Counted from the first letter of the stretch, positions 10,713 to 24,101 are shown. The stretch is DNA of 64,000 bases from Chrysaora quinquecirrha (GCA_014526335.1 JACTAT010000060.1:7543686-7607685); one strand, 5' to 3'. The notes: generated by a model from the sequence alone, not told the origin. A program made the numbers and translations.

Positions 10713-11173
10713 CAGTGTGACCAGATCTAGCATAATATTATGCTTTTAGCATAATTTCACCCGAAATTTGTTGTTTAGCATTAAATCTAGCATAATCTGA
10801 AATCTAGCATAATTTTGGCATAATTTTAACATTTGGCTGTTAATCGTTTTTCATGTGTGTCTATTCGGTAATTTAGCTGTCTCTCATTATAAATCAGTGT
10901 CCCGCAGCAAGGCAATGATGATGACATTGTATTAACGATTCGTGCTTTCTATTATATTTGAAGTTTAATCGATTTTGTTTGTTAGTTTTCTAAATACTCA
11001 TGTTCAGAAGTAAAATTTCAACAAATTTCCTCGTTTTTGTGTAATTATACGCATGCGCAAGCCTCTTTTCGGTAACAACAGCCTCCGTTTGAAATCTAGC
11101 ATAATTTTGGCAAATCTGGCATAATTTTAAAGCAGTTCTGGCATAATTACCAAATTCAAATCTGGTCACACTG
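10713..11173. mobile_element. hAT-like MITE, copy A (target duplication lost)
   Basis: It starts CAGTGTGACCAGAT and ends ATCTGGTCACACTG, with many internal TAGCATAAT/GGCATAATT words. The sequence is nearly identical to the unit B copy (25612-26073), but here the 8-bp target duplication is absent on both sides: flanks are GCAAAGCC and AAGAATAG. Compared with unit B, about 123 bp to the left and about 980 bp to the right, including POT1 exon 1, are missing exactly up to the element ends. Confidence 0.8.
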
Positions 11174-11418
11174 AAGAATAGAACAAACAAAAGTGGCTTT
11201 TGCAGATCTGAGATACAATTGAAAGTACCACACACACTCTGCAAACTGGAAGCCAAGGGTAACTTGGTAAGCTCCATTTGAGCAGTGTTACTGATAGCAC
11301 ATGTTCGGGGAGGCAGAGTGAAAACATGTTTGATAGTGGTGGACCGATGATTACTAAAGTAAAGATCTGTTTATATGCCAGATTTAGATTTAGTTTGTAA
11401 TTTATTTTAATTTTTTAG
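11174..11418 (+). other. Remnant of POT1 intron 1, unit A
   Basis: Matches unit B intron sequence from about 27055 to 27297, ending in the acceptor TTTTTTAG. The upstream part of the intron and the first exon are missing. Confidence 0.8.
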
Positions 11419-12510
11419 GTTATTGATAAAGGATGGCCATAAGGAAGCCTCGTCTGAACGTTTTACATTTACTGGGAAAGATGAGACAATAGTGTTAAAT
11501 ATGCAAAGATGGGCTTCAACAGACAGAAATGTCTTGAATGCACTTCGTAAGTCAGATGAACTTGTGTGTTGTTTGGGTGATCTGTCAACAGAAGAACTTT
11601 GGTTCAATACAGTTGTACAAGTTTATTCAGTGTGTCCCTCTGTTAACGATGAAGCTTGCCATGTGATCAGAGTTTGGGATGGAACTATACCAATGTGTCA
11701 ATCTTATAATCCATGTATGCTGGGAGAGCCTTATGAAGAGCCACCAGAGGAACTGCAACGATATGCTACCAAGAGAATCTTAGATTTTCATGTTTATGAT
11801 GACCATCAAGAGCAGGCACGTACATTGCACCCAGGTGAATTCATACGTGTCACTAATATACATAGCAGATTTGTTGATCTCACGAAGCAACACACTGTCA
11901 GTGGAAACTTGTTTGATCCAGAGGTAACCTCAATGATTTCATCAATTAGTCATTTTTCTCTCCTTGTCTCTTCCTCTTTCTCTTTTTGTGCCTTTATTAT
12001 TATTGAATGCTTTTGGTGTTTTTTCATCAGTTTGAAGAGCATCCATATTTCCTGAACATAATACTTCACCAAGGAACTGTATATAATCGTGGCATCATTA
12101 AACTTGATTGAACAGAACCAGAAGTGGAGGTCATTAAGAAAAGGATAAAGGCATTAATTCAAGCGAATGATGCTGTTAATGGAGGAACATTGGCAAGTAC
12201 CTCTGGTAGTAATTCAAGCAGTGTATCTCAGGCTGCAACTGGTAGTGCATCTAATATTGCATCCGTTTATTCATCAAACAGTCCTTCAGCAAGTCCATCT
12301 GGTGCCAAATCAACTGATGTGCCTCATCATGCATCTACTGGTTCACCTGCAATCGCTTCTATCATTGCATCAAACGATACCTCCAGGAATAGAACTGGTG
12401 CTGCATCAAATGATGTGCCTCATCATGCATCTACTGGTTCACCTGCATCTTCTATCATTGCTGGTAGAACATCTGCAATCGCTGGTGCATCTAATCATTG
12501 CATCCAATGA
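11419..12510 (+). pseudogene. POT1: POT1 copy A, lacks first OB-fold exon
   Basis: POT1 caps telomere ends by binding the single-stranded G-strand overhang through two N-terminal OB folds. This copy keeps the second OB-fold exon (11419-11923; RWAST, VIRVWDGT, YDDHQEQARTLHPGEFIRV) and the next exon (12031 on; ILHQGTVYNRGIIKLD). It has lost the exon encoding the start codon and OB1. An in-frame TGA lies at 12109-12111. The frame then reopens as TEPEVEVIKKRIKALIQAND plus a Ser/Ala/Thr-rich tail to 12510. The tail has diverged from copy B by repeat shuffling and a frameshift. Without OB1 and a start it is probably non-functional. Confidence 0.85.
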
Positions 12511-13691
12511 TGCCTCCAGGAGTAGAACTGGCACTGCATCAACTGATGTGCGTCACTTACAACTCCACAACTGTAGTTTTTCAATTTAAAATGAAACTTA
12601 TAACATTCTTCTTCTGCACAAAAAGAAATCAAAACAACAACAAAACAACAACAATTTATAACCATAAAATATGACCAAGCCCACCAAGCCCAGCCTGCCC
12701 CCCATGCGGACACTCATGCAGCATCGCGTGAGGATTACATGTTGGGGCCAATATATAGATATCGACTCAGATTACTCATAGGATTCATATTCAAGCGCTG
12801 AATTTCAGCAATGATTGTTTCACCCTTCGGGCGCATGCTCCGAACAGAATCGTATTTAAAAAGTTTGCAAAACTACTTATTTCATGCGAAATTGTTGAGA
12901 AATATTGCTCTTATTGCAAATTTCTAATAATACTTCGATGGGCTTGTCGCAGAAGTGGAGATAAACGCAGATGAGATGAGGCGTTTTCTGTTTTGGGCAG
13001 CCATGATGAAACCACTGATCAGTGGATGAAACACGTGAAATAAAAATGCTCACTTACCTCTTGAATCATAGATATAACAAACACAAGAAGGCCGAATTTC
13101 GATGAAGACGAGGACACAGCTGATGCTCTTCCTGTGTTGCCATTCATTTCCGCTTGTGTTGTGATAGCAAGTTTCGCGTTTCGCGTTTCAAGTTTCATTG
13201 CGTATTCAGAGAGATTTTACATTAATTTAATCAATTTTACATGATACACGAGCAACTCATCTAAATTTAAAGAATAAACATTTATTAACTCTAAATTCCT
13301 GATCTTAATTGTTAATAAGATTAATTAGCAATGATTAGATTAGCAATAAAGTCGAATATAAGAGAAAAAATAAAATAAAAAATAAGGAGGAGAGGAGGAA
13401 CGTTACAGGTTCTAGAACATTGGACCGGCTGTTTAAGAGGTTTTTGGTACTCTTAGGTGTCTAATTGCTGGGGGGGGTCGGAATAGTCGGGGGTTGGAAT
13501 TCCAGCCAGGATCTAATTGAAGAGGGTCAGAATAGACGGGGATTCGGAATTTATTTACAAAGTTTGTCAGAAAACTGCAGAAATGCAGTGCGATTCCACT
13601 TTTTTTTGGGGCGTAGATTTCGAAAATGGCGTCCAAAATATACCCCGAAATACGTAAATATTGTGGAGGGCTATCTTAAAGTAATGTGGAG
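12511..13691. other. Non-coding spacer downstream of POT1 A
   Basis: Contains a CAACAA-rich stretch (12630-12655), unique AT-rich DNA, and a G-rich stretch with GGGTCGGAATAGTCGGGG-type words (13465-13560). It ends at the first units of the GTAATGTGGAGGGCTATC minisatellite (about 13660-13691), where a LINE begins. No gene recognised. Nearly identical to 28435-29538. Confidence 0.6.
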
Positions 13692-15000
13692 GCGCCTGAT
13701 AAGTCATCCTAGCAAAGTGTTATTGTATGTCCTCCTAAATCGAATTAAGCCAAAAGTAAAGGAAATCCTGGAAGACACACAAGCAGGTTTTCAAGAAGGC
13801 AGAAGCACAACTGAACAAATTTGCAATCTCAGGATACTCTCTGAGAAATACATGGCTCACCAAAACCACTATACCATAATTTTATTGACTTTAGGAAAGC
13901 CTTCGATAGAGTATGGCACAAGGCGTTGTTTTTAATCATGCGCAAATGCAACATTAGTTCTACAATCACCAACACACTCAAGTCATTGTATGAACATGCA
14001 AAGAATCTCGTACTTGTAGGTGACAAACCCAGTAAATGGTTTCTGTCAAAAGTGGGTGTGCGACAAGGATGTGTTCTTTCTCCCTACCTTTTTAATGTCT
14101 TCTTAGAGTTTATTATGACTGAAGCGTTAGAAAGTTTTATTGGTAATGTCAAAATTGGGGGTAGAACAATTTCCAATCTACGTTTTGCTGATGATATCGA
14201 TTTGATTGCAGACAGTGAAGAAGAATTACGAGAACTGACCGAAAAACTTGATCAAGCAGCAACTAAGTATGGCATGGAGATCAGTGCAGATAAAAGTAAA
14301 ATACTAGTAACATCCAAGCATCCACTGGAACTAAGTCGACCCATATGTCTCGCTAATGAAGAACTTGAACAAGTGACCTCTTTCAAGTATCTAGGAAGAC
14401 AAATTACCAATACTAAATTCCATCACAGAAATTAAATGCCGTATTGGAATAGCTACATCAGCAATGAGTAGACTTAATCCTATTTGGTCAAATAGAAACA
14501 TTTCTGTTAAAACAAAGCTGAGATTTATGAGGGCGATTGTGATATCTACCATGACATATGCATGTGAATCCTGGACGATAGATGCAGAATCTGAAAAGAG
14601 AATTAATGCATTTGAAATGAAATGTTACAGAAAAATACTGCAGATACCGTACACAGCACATAGGACTAATGAGAGTGTGAAAGATGAAATAGTGCAAAAC
14701 AGTGAAAACTATGAAACCCTACTGTCTGTTGTTAAACAAAGAAAACTAAAATGGTTTGGTCATGTCACACGCCATCCCAAGGAACTTGGTCTAGCACACA
14801 CTATAATGCATGGCCAAGTGCCTGGAAAGAGAGCTAGGGGAAGACCAAGAAAGAACTGGCTGGAAAACATTGGAAGTTGGACCAACTTGTCTATATGTCA
14901 AGCGATGAGAAATGCAGATGATCGGAAAATGTGGAGAGGACTGGTAGCTTCAAACAAAGTGCACCTACGGCCGCAAGGCTACGGACAATGATGATGATGA
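13692..15000 (+). mobile_element. 5'-truncated LINE (non-LTR reverse transcriptase), frameshifted
   Basis: Three frames together encode the reverse transcriptase of a jockey-superfamily type LINE: HPSKVLLYVLLNRIKPK, QAGFQEGRSTTEQI, then (after a frameshift near 13880) DFRKAFDRVWHKAL, GVRQGCVLSPYLFNVF and the catalytic FADDID box (about 14183). After a second frameshift near 14412 come the thumb and C-terminal region with TYACESWT, CYRKILQIPY and LKWFGHVTRHP. The 3' end is an (ATG)n run at 14988-15000, typical of such LINEs. The 5' endonuclease part is absent. It replaces the inverted minisatellite and fold-back block seen in unit B. Confidence 0.9.
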
Positions 15001-15480
15001 ACTTCTCTTCTCTGATCATCCTCTAAATATTGATCTTCAATTTTCTCTAATTATCGTCCATGTAAGTTCCTCAGTTCTCTAAAGACTGATCTTCAATTCT
15101 CATTATTTGTTGTCACAGTTAGTTCCTCAGTTTTCTCTCGTAGGAGGACAGTTCTTCTGAGCTAAAGATCCCAATGAAATCATTGATGATAGGTTCTTCA
15201 TTGGTCTGTAAAAGCCGTATTTTTCAAGCTGCACTGACCGACGTCGCAATTATTCTGAGAAATCATTAATCACGTCTCTCCATTTAAACATTCTCCGACA
15301 ATGTTATTTAAGTATTCTATCTATTGTAAATTTCGAACAAGAGGCCGAGGTTCAAATATTTTCAATAGCAGAACCAAAATTTCATTTTTAAGCAACTTTT
15401 AGCGTGTTTTTTAAGTATTATACCCTTAACATACTGTTTCAAACAAGATTACAAGAAAAACAAACAAATTGTTAAATATA
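15001..15480. other. Spacer downstream of PRA1 A
   Basis: Unique AT-rich sequence matching 31378-31849 in unit B. It has direct copies of a GTTCCTCAGTT/GATCTTCAATTCTC motif near 15040-15140. It should include the PRA1 3' end, but I see no clear polyadenylation signal. Confidence 0.5.
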
Positions 15481-16445
15481 TTAATTCAATGTTTTTATTT
15501 CGTCCAATTGCAAAATTTCATCTTCATCTGTGACACGTGAAAATGCTGCGTGGAGTGTAATTGCAAAGACAGATGCTCCTAAAAATGATGAAGAATTATT
15601 TTTTGATAAGTGCAGTAATTATGAGATACACAAGTTTTGTTATAAAAAATTAACATTAAATAGTAAGGTGAACAACTTGCCTATAACCCAAAATACAGCA
15701 GAGCCAGCAGAGGCCAGAAATAAAATTGGTATGGAAATGAGGCAAACAAGAAGATATTGCTGACCAACAGAAAATTCTCTTCCTGTCAAGAAATTGAAAG
15801 ATCATGTTATTCATGCTGCAACATGACAACGATAACGATGGAAGCAAACAACTGGGGAGGGCATCCTGCAGGATGGCTTTGCTAATGGAATTCTCTTGAA
15901 GAGCGATTAACATTAAAAAAAAATCAGTAGGTTTGGAAAAAATATATACTACAAACCAAAAAGTTTGATTTTGCTATTTGGGTTCCTCGTTGATACTAAA
16001 TACAGGGCGCCAAATAATGCAGACAGACCAAAAAGTAACAGCGGTGAAGTGATTCTGAAACGGGAGAAAATATGCTAATGATCATTTCGTCACAAGACAT
16101 CTTTTATACTGTTGAATTAAAGGAACAGTGGTTAACAATTTTCAAAACAAACGTATGAATATAATAATCAAGCTACTCACATGCAGTAAAGGAGGAAAAA
16201 TAGAAACACAACAAAGTAATTTGCTTGATAAATTGAAATGTTTTAGAAATTCTCAATCCAGCTTCTGAAATATCTTTCGGTTTTGAAAAATCATTCACGT
16301 CAAGGAATTTTCTCCACGGTTTTAGCTGATTCTTTTTCGATATAATCCATTCTTTTACTAGCGAAATCCGGTTGTGATTATCTTCGTTTGAAAATATGTT
16401 ATTTTCACTCTCGATTTCCCCAAGATCAGCAAAATCCGACGCCAT
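15481..16445 (-). pseudogene. RABAC1: PRA1/RABAC1 copy A (one-base frameshift in exon 1)
   Basis: PRA1 is a small multi-pass membrane protein of the Golgi and endosomes that binds prenylated Rab GTPases. Four exons match the family: 16181-16445 (start MASDFADLGEIE, then VKEWIISKKNQLKPWRKFLD and the start of the first membrane hairpin), 15957-16054 (ITSPLLLFGLSALFGALYLV), 15681-15782 (FSVGQQYLLVCLISIPILFL) and 15481-15578 (GASVFAITLHAAF, acidic tail). The intron after exon 3 starts with GC (ATAG|GCAAGT). Exon 1 has one T fewer (near 16242) than copies B and C, which shifts the frame after SEAGLRISK. It is therefore broken unless this is a sequencing error. Confidence 0.8.
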
Positions 16446-16645
16446 CTTGTACAGTTGTCAAATTATTAGTTGTCAATTGAGTTGAATTGAATTAGTAATA
16501 AATTGAAGGAGAGTTTGGAGACGGGGGACACGTAGCTTGTTACGGCGCAAATCCTGTATTTTAACACCAATTATGATAACTAACTAACTAATCTACAGTA
16601 AACTAAACAACAAACTCGGTGAAGTATTATACAGTTATTTATTAT

Positions 16646-19600
16646 CTAACTGACATTGTTTTTTGTTCTGTGTTGATTTAAAGCTGCGACAAGTCTTTTA
16701 TTAGCAGCGTCTAACGATTTGATCCTTTTTTCTTGCACTTCAATTATTTTCTGCTTAGCTTGAACAATGTCCTGCATTTCACTTTGCTCTCTGCGTAATT
16801 CACTTTCGACATTTGTAAGTCGTGATATTATACTTTTCATTTGTTCATCTTTATCTTTCTTTTGAGTCAGTAACTTCTTCTCAGATTCTTCAAGTTTTCT
16901 CTTTGTCGTGGCCATGTTCTGTTCATACCATCTCGTTCGTTTTGCCAATTCTATTTCTTTTGCCTGTAGTTTCATTTGGGATTCTTTGAGCGACCGACGC
17001 AACTCATCAATCTCTTCTTTCAGCTGCTGCAAGAATTAAACAATATTTCTTTTTTGCATTATAAAACAATTCATATTGCATTATAAAACGAAATTGCTAG
17101 AAATTGTACGGTACACCATCTTAGAAAGCAAAGCAGGGCTTCTTGCTTGAGCCGTTAATTCACACAGATAAAAAAATCAAAATGAAGTAAAAATGAGCTC
17201 CAAAGCAAAATAAAATGCTAGTATCATATAACAACAATATACCACATATCATCACCATCATTTCCGTAGCCGAGGCGGCCGTGGGTGCACCCATTTATGC
17301 ACATAAATCTAAATACAAATAAGCAAAAATGAATATAAAGTTCTGACCTTGGCGGAAAGTTTTGTATCGACCGGTAGCTCATTCATGGGCTGTTGTAATT
17401 CATACGACGAAGGACAATCAACAGAGGCCATATTTAAAGCAGTTTTACTTGTTTCTTTTGATCTGTAAAATATATAAACTTTTAAACAATCATTCGTAGA
17501 TATTCAGGTTATCGAATTAAAGGAGAAGGAAATGTTCTGAACAGCGCAAAATGTGCTTGGTAACTTCACCTGCTAAAATTCATGAAACCGAGCAAAGTGT
17601 TGTTATTGGGTCTTTAATTCAATAACACCTTAAATATCAATTAAGATCAATGAAAGACAACTTCTTTTAAAGCGTTTGATTTATTTTCCACTAAAAGAAG
17701 ATTCTTTCCTGTACTCACAGGAGATCAATATGAAGCAATCATTAAGAACTAAAAGTATGCCATTATAAAATTGAAAATAAAATAAACTTACAAAGAAAGA
17801 TCAGCTTGGCTGGATGGGAGGCTTTTTAGATCACGAAGACTTCTATTTGATTTTGATGAGTCATTTAGATGAAAAGGATTAATCGAATCAGCAGTAGCAC
17901 TGTCTGAAAATGTATGTCTATCTAATGATGTAGTTGAAGATGATTGTTTCATTGATATGTTTTCTTGACTTCCTTCAATTTTAATATGATCTACTGATTT
18001 CGAGCTCATGACATTCAATAACAGTTTTTCCGAAGAGTTTGGAGGTAAGTCAAAATTTCTGCTCGGAAATTTCGTCAATTCATTGTTAGATGTTAAAATA
18101 GAACTTTTATTACGCTGTTCCACATCATAGCTTTTTTGTAGCTGACTGAGACTTTCAATACCGAATTTGAATTGTCGATTTCCAAGTGGTGTCATTGGTT
18201 CAGTAGCAGGAGAAAAGTAGAGCGGCTTATCTGACTGTTGAGTGCCTTCATTCCACATAACAGATTGATGAATGATATCTGGTAGACGCCGGATTGTTTT
18301 CTCTCCATCACTTGCCGTGCCTGATAACATTTTCATATCATTGTTTAAAGAGCCACTACTATGGATTTTCAAAAACGATTTGTTAGAGCCATGTTGTCTG
18401 TTCACATCATCTTTCATTTTGGCCCTTGAACTCTGATCCGATTTTGACCTAAGTCTGGAATCTGACTTTGATGTGTTCAACCACTGACGAGAGGAACTCA
18501 TTTTATCAGTATCAAAAGATCTTGTTGATTTGAGACCAGATGGTCTCTCGTCTCTTGAACTACGACCATGAAACGATGAACTTCGAAGGAAGTGAGAGTT
18601 TTCAGAAGAACTGAAACATTCATCACCACGAAACGAACCATGAGGATTCAAATGAAAATTTTTATTCTTTTTGCTGCTCTGCATTCCCAGTTGATTATTG
18701 GCTTCACTGCCTCTACCTTTAGTCCTTTGAGGCATTATTCCTTTTGCTTTTGACGGAGTATGTACAATTAATGAGCATCCAGATACATAATCTTGAGAAG
18801 CACTTAAAAATGCATCTCTATAACACATCTGCTGAGTAAGATCTTGTTGGCTTTCAGAAAGACAGCTTTCAATGTCTCCGATTTGTAATTTGCTTTGAAG
18901 ATCATTCGAAGCAGACACAGTTTTATCGATTTCATCAATTGCTTTACAAGAAACATCTGACAAGATGTCTTCCGATGATTTATCCAACTGTGAAAGAATA
19001 CTGCAAAGTGGATCCAGTTTCACTTTTGATTCCTGTTCAGAAATGATTCGAAATTAAAGAAGGGTAAAATTACTTAGTATAATTAAAGACGAATGAGAAA
19101 AAATATAATTCACCTCGCTAAGTTTTGTTGTTTGGTCTGAAATGAGATTTTTCATAACTGCAAGTTCTCGACCAACATCAATGTATCCATCGACAGTTGT
19201 TTGTTCACATATTTCAGCATCACTCTGGTAAGAGAAATTAGTCAATGATTCAACTTATGAATAAAACTTCAAATGACAACATATCAGAGATGCAAATAAT
19301 TAAAAAACATAACACTTCTGAAGCACTTACAGATATTCTTTCCAAAAACTTTTTCATATTCGGTAATTCCTCTCAACGAATTCATTAAGTCCCTCCATAT
19401 AAGCTTCTTTGCCCCAAATCTATTCAAGGAAACATTGTTCATTAGCTTAGCTTGATAAATGACGTATCTAAAATAATAAGCAATGATAATATGCGAATTT
19501 CAAGGAAATTATTTTGAAGTAAACCTGGTGAAATTAGCGAGGTTTTGAAGTGCTTTTGCAATTAGCGTCAAACATCTTGCAGTCTTCTCGTTTGGATACT

Positions 19601-22600
19601 CTGTTAAATCAAATCATAGACAATTTAACAAAGTTTCTTCAAATAAGATACAATGATGATAAAAGCGATTATGCATGTTGCACGTAAGAGAAGTAGTTCT
19701 GATAAATACCTCTTGTGAGTTGAAATAAACTTGGTGAAAGAATCGCAGGGCACAGAAAGCGAAGAAATACAGAACCACTGTCAAAAGATATTCTTTTTTT
19801 TAATTTCACGACGAGAGAAAATATAACAGAAATCATTTCTACAAATAATGATGTAAAGAATAAGAGAGGAATAAAAAGATATTCACCTAATCAGTTTCAT
19901 GCTAACATCTTTCTCCAAAGCTTCACAACGTTTTTTAATCAAATGAAAAGTATCTTGAAGGTCCCTAATTTCGAACAAAAAAGCTCAATTGAATCAAGTA
20001 ATTTTACATTTGTTACTGTCAAAATAGCGTCATGCAGCAGTAAAAACAAAACCGCATTTAAGAACCTTCATTTTGGGTTTCTGTATGTCAACCAGCCCAT
20101 AGAAGGGTACACTATAATGCTTACAACACAGAGAAAATGCAATATCCCCAAGTGTTCTCTAGATGCCTAATTTAAGGACTTTTTCAAGAAGAAGCACTTT
20201 TTTAGGTTCTTACATGGACGTTTTTTACTGTATTGAATAAAAATGCTGCAGCACGTACCTTGGAAACATATAACAAGATGCAAGAATGGTTGCCCATGCT
20301 TCTTCAACTAGTTTTAATAAGTTCTTTTGATTGTCTGCAAGATTGCCAGCCGTCAATTTTGCTGGGTCAACCTGAACATAAAACGAGAATTTTACCAAAT
20401 AAAATATTGAAACAGTAGTGCTTATAATTTTTAATTTCGGCAGGATAGATGAAAATGTACCTCAACTTCCTCTTCTATGTTATAAAGACCTTCAATAAAC
20501 TGTGCCAGTGTCTTGTGAAGATACTAAAAATGAAAATCGACCGATATATTATTTACTTAATCAAAAATAAACTCATTCCTAATAAAGGATGAAGATGATC
20601 TCAACACTTACTTTGATGCCAACCATTTTCATGTATGTGTCCATTGATTTCGTAGCAAGGGTATTACCACGGAATGTCAAGTTTTCGTTTTCTGTGGGAT
20701 AAATTGCAATGTAACTTCACAAGCCAAAAAATACCAAGAATATAAATATAAACAATTGAAAATGGATTTTTCCACAACGCCGAGTGACTCTCCAAGTCAT
20801 ACAGCTCACCGTTCACCTCCCGTTCGACTTTTTGTGATTCGGCTGTATTGAGCTTTCTTCAGCACCATTACATATTTATATACATTTCTCATGAAAATAA
20901 AATCGAAAATGCACATACCGAGTGAGGTAACCTCAGCGATCACGATATCAGCAAGAAATTCTTTTGCTTGATTTGTCACTTGTAATATCTTTAATAACGT
21001 TTGAGCCAGTTCATCCTACAAATATAAGATTTCTTGAAATCCACACCAATCAGATTATATCTGGCCAGATATCTGGCGCAAACTACCTTTACCATACTGA
21101 AGATCAATCAAGTGTAATCAAAGCACAGTTTTAAATATACAAACCTTTGCCTTCAAACTAACAATTGCCTCTAGCTCTTTGCAAAGAATAAAGTAGTTTT
21201 TCTTTATAAACTGGAAGTAAAAGAAATTAAAAACCTATCAGCCATGTTTGAACGATGAGATTAATTCTTTGAGCTTAGAACAGGGCAGAATGCCTATTAA
21301 TTCTCGCCACATCCCCATTTGTTTCTTCTGATTCCCGTTGATTCCCAGTGTTCCCCACTAGTTTTCGACCTGATTCTTGCCATTATCAGCTTTGTTCCAT
21401 GATTGGTCCCTCTGATTTTCCACTGATGCTCGTCCTGTTCCCACTTGTTTTCACTTTTTCTCGCTTTGTTCCAAATTTCTCTTCTGATGCTTTTCTTCTA
21501 TTCATATTAAATTTTCACGACATTTTGAAATTTCTAATCGCTTCGAAACCCGAGCTGAAACTCACGGCACTGTTACGTTCAGAGCTTCAAAGCTTCTCAT
21601 GTGAAGTGAAGGGGCCTCTATGTCTATGCGAATAAAGGAGCGACGATTTTAATAATAAAGTTCATACCTCGTGTAAGTCTTTGTACTTTGCAATGGGAAG
21701 TATTGAAACTGTCTAAAAAAAGCAACAAGATAAATCAATAAAAAATGACAACCTAAACCAATCCCCTCATTTGCAATCATGAGTCATGTTATCACGGAAT
21801 TATGTTTTTACCCAACCTTGTTTTTACCTGGTATTTAACTTTAACTCGAACTGAAAGTTGATCACTTTTGTTGACCGAGTTCTTTGGTGGTGGTTTTGGA
21901 GAGGTCCCTGGGGGACGTAGATACAACCAAGTTTCAATTTCATTGTGAACTTGAATTGAATGCAAGGGAACCTCAACAGCTCCTGTTCAGAGAAGGTATG
22001 AAAAGTGAATTAAAACTGAAGTAAGTCTAAATGAACGAATAAAACATTTAAAAGTTCTGATGAACATACCAACAAATACACTTCTTTCTTTTCTTTTTTT
22101 CTTGTTTTCACTCTCTTTGAATATGTACAGTGATAGTGACTGGACGTTTGGTAAATCACTGGAAACAAATAACAGTGTGACAGTAACCCTGTTTATGAGC
22201 ATTTTGAATATATTGCTGTCATTAAGTAGTTTACGTCACAAAACAAAGGCACTTACTCAAAAGAGAACTGTTCACCCCAGAAGAGAATATCAGACTTTAA
22301 CTTTGTTGATGTTCTTCCATAAAGCACTTTATCAAGTACGATTTCACAATAGTACCTGAAAAAATATTGCTTAGCAATCAGTATTTAAACAAAATGGGGT
22401 CTTTTAAAGAATAAAGGTTGGACACAAACAAATTTTGGCTTCAGAATAAGGTATTCGCAAGGCAATCAGTGTGATATACATTTATCCCAACTTGATACAG
22501 TTGCTGGTGTTGCTACAAACAGCATACTGTAGCTCAGAGTAGATGTTTAGCTGCACAGATAGTTGTAGTTTCAGAGTATACAAGTATCCTACAAAAGACC

Positions 22601-23013
22601 CCTGAAATTGAGACGTCTTTAAATGCAGATAAAAACAAATAAATTTCATTCTCACTTCTTTTTAGAAGGAAGACCCTTTGCTTCAAATATCCAGACATCT
22701 AAGGATGTATCAATTCGTCTTTCTTTATTTCGATTAGGGTAGATGATGTCTTTAAGTCTACAGAAAAACAAAATGAGACAAGGTTCAAGTTATAGTTGTG
22801 TGACATAAAAAACACAGATGTAATGTTCATGCAAGGGATACAGCCAGAAAAACATACCCAGCAACCCAGTTGTTAGCATCTTCTGCTGAGTTACATGTGA
22901 AGTATCTGGTTTCTGTTGGTGTTGTTATTTGAAAGCAGTGACTTCTTGAAAGGACTGTAGAATGAACTGGACGTACCACAGTCAAGCCACGTGAGTGGAA
23001 TGTCAATTGATTC
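16646..23013 (-). pseudogene. SynGAP/DAB2IP/RASAL2-family RasGAP, copy A body (no first exon)
   Basis: Exons on the minus strand, 5' to 3': PH-domain end 22858-23013; C2 domain 22656-22757, 22257-22355, 22070-22158, 21828-21982, 21668-21712; GAP domain 21145-21210, 20919-21015, 20612-20691, 20461-20523, 20259-20371, 19887-19964, 19710-19777 ([15 protein letters not shown]), 19525-19600, 19331-19419; then 19114-19224 ([12 protein letters not shown]), a large Ser-rich exon 17792-19032, 17348-17462 and the C-terminal coiled coil 16646-17026 ([20 protein letters not shown]). The family switches off Ras by GTP hydrolysis. One extra C in the PH exon and two one-base losses in 19331-19419 break the frame, and exon 1 is missing. 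Confidence 0.85.
20785..20880. repeat. Dispersed repeat inside a RasGAP intron
   Basis: About 95 bases (GAGTGACTCTCCAAGTCATA ... CGGCTGTATTGAGCTTTCTT ... CAGCACCA) resemble the block at 25115-25210 (GAGTAACTCGCCAAGTCATA ... CGGCTGTGTTAAGCCTTCTT) at roughly three quarters identity. Paralogous copies lie near 37170 and 43330. Probably an old interspersed element. Confidence 0.6.
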
Positions 23014-23046
23014 TAAAGGAAATATATTTCACATTTAAACACTAGG

Positions 23047-24101
23047 ATAGATTGGTGACGAGGGTGACAAGGGTGACGAGGGTGGCAAGCATATATACAT
23101 AAGTATATATACAGTATATTTGGGTGACGAGGGTGGCAACCATGTATATATAAGTATATACACAGTATATATGGGTGAAGATGGTGACGAGGGTGGCAAG
23201 CATGCATATATAAGTATATACACAGTATATTTGGGTGACGAGCATATATATATATTAGTATATACACAGTATATATGGGTGACGAGGGTGACAAGGGTGG
23301 CAAGCATATATATATAAGTATATACACAGTATATTTGGGTGACGATGGTGACGAGGGTGGCAAGCATGTATATATAAGTATATACACAGTATATTTGGGT
23401 GACTATGGTGACGAGGGTGGCAAGCATGTATATATAAGTATATACACAGTATATTTGGGTGTGAGGGTGTGAGGGTGGCAAGCATATATATATAAGTATA
23501 TCCACAGTATATTTGGGTGTGGGGGTGACGAGGGTGTAAAGCATATATATATAAGTATATACACAGTATATTTTTGGGTGTGAGGGTGTGAGGGTGGCAA
23601 GCATATATATTTAGGTATATACATAGTATATTTTTGGGTGTGAGGGTGTGAGGGTGGCAAGCATATATATATAAGTATATACACAGTATATTTGGGTGAC
23701 GATGGTGACGAGGGTGGCAAGCATGTATTTATAAGTATATAGACAGTATATTTGGGTGTGAGGGGTGACGAGGGTGGCAAGCATATATATATAAGTATAT
23801 ACACAGTATATTTTTGGGTGACGAGGGTGACGAGGGTGGCAAGCATATATATATAGGTATATACATAGTATATTTTTGGGTGACGAGGGTGACGAGGGTG
23901 GCAAGCATATATATATAAGTATATACACAGTATATTTGGGTGACGATGGTGACGAGGGTGGCAAGCATGTATATATAAGTATATACACAGTATATTTGGG
24001 TGACAATGGTGACGAGGGTGGCAAGCGTGTATATATAAGTATATACACAGTATATTTGGGTGACGATGGTGACGAGGGTGGCAAGCATGTATTTATAAGT
24101 A
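23047..24101. repeat. Minisatellite, unit B (about 16-17 copies)
   Basis: The same minisatellite as 9210-9628 but about 2.5 times longer. Units alternate CATATATATA/CATGTATATA and GACGATGG/GACGAGGG/GTGAGGG variants. It starts about 35 bp beyond the PH exon of RasGAP copy A and marks the junction of units A and B. The Tyr/Leu/Pro frames are repeat artefacts. Confidence 0.95.

Noticed and set aside
15530..15763. Plus-strand 77-codon frame (MTRENAAWSVIAK), and a similar frame in unit B
   Set aside because: It is the antisense shadow of PRA1 exons 3-4, whose splice phases and family match are much stronger.
21348..21635. Repeated plus-strand frame in the three units (also 37732 and 43886)
   Set aside because: Lies in a RasGAP intron on the opposite strand. 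Similarity among copies only reflects the segmental duplication.
22060..22359. 99-codon plus-strand frame seen in all three units
   Set aside because: Antisense to two RasGAP C2 exons and the intron between them.
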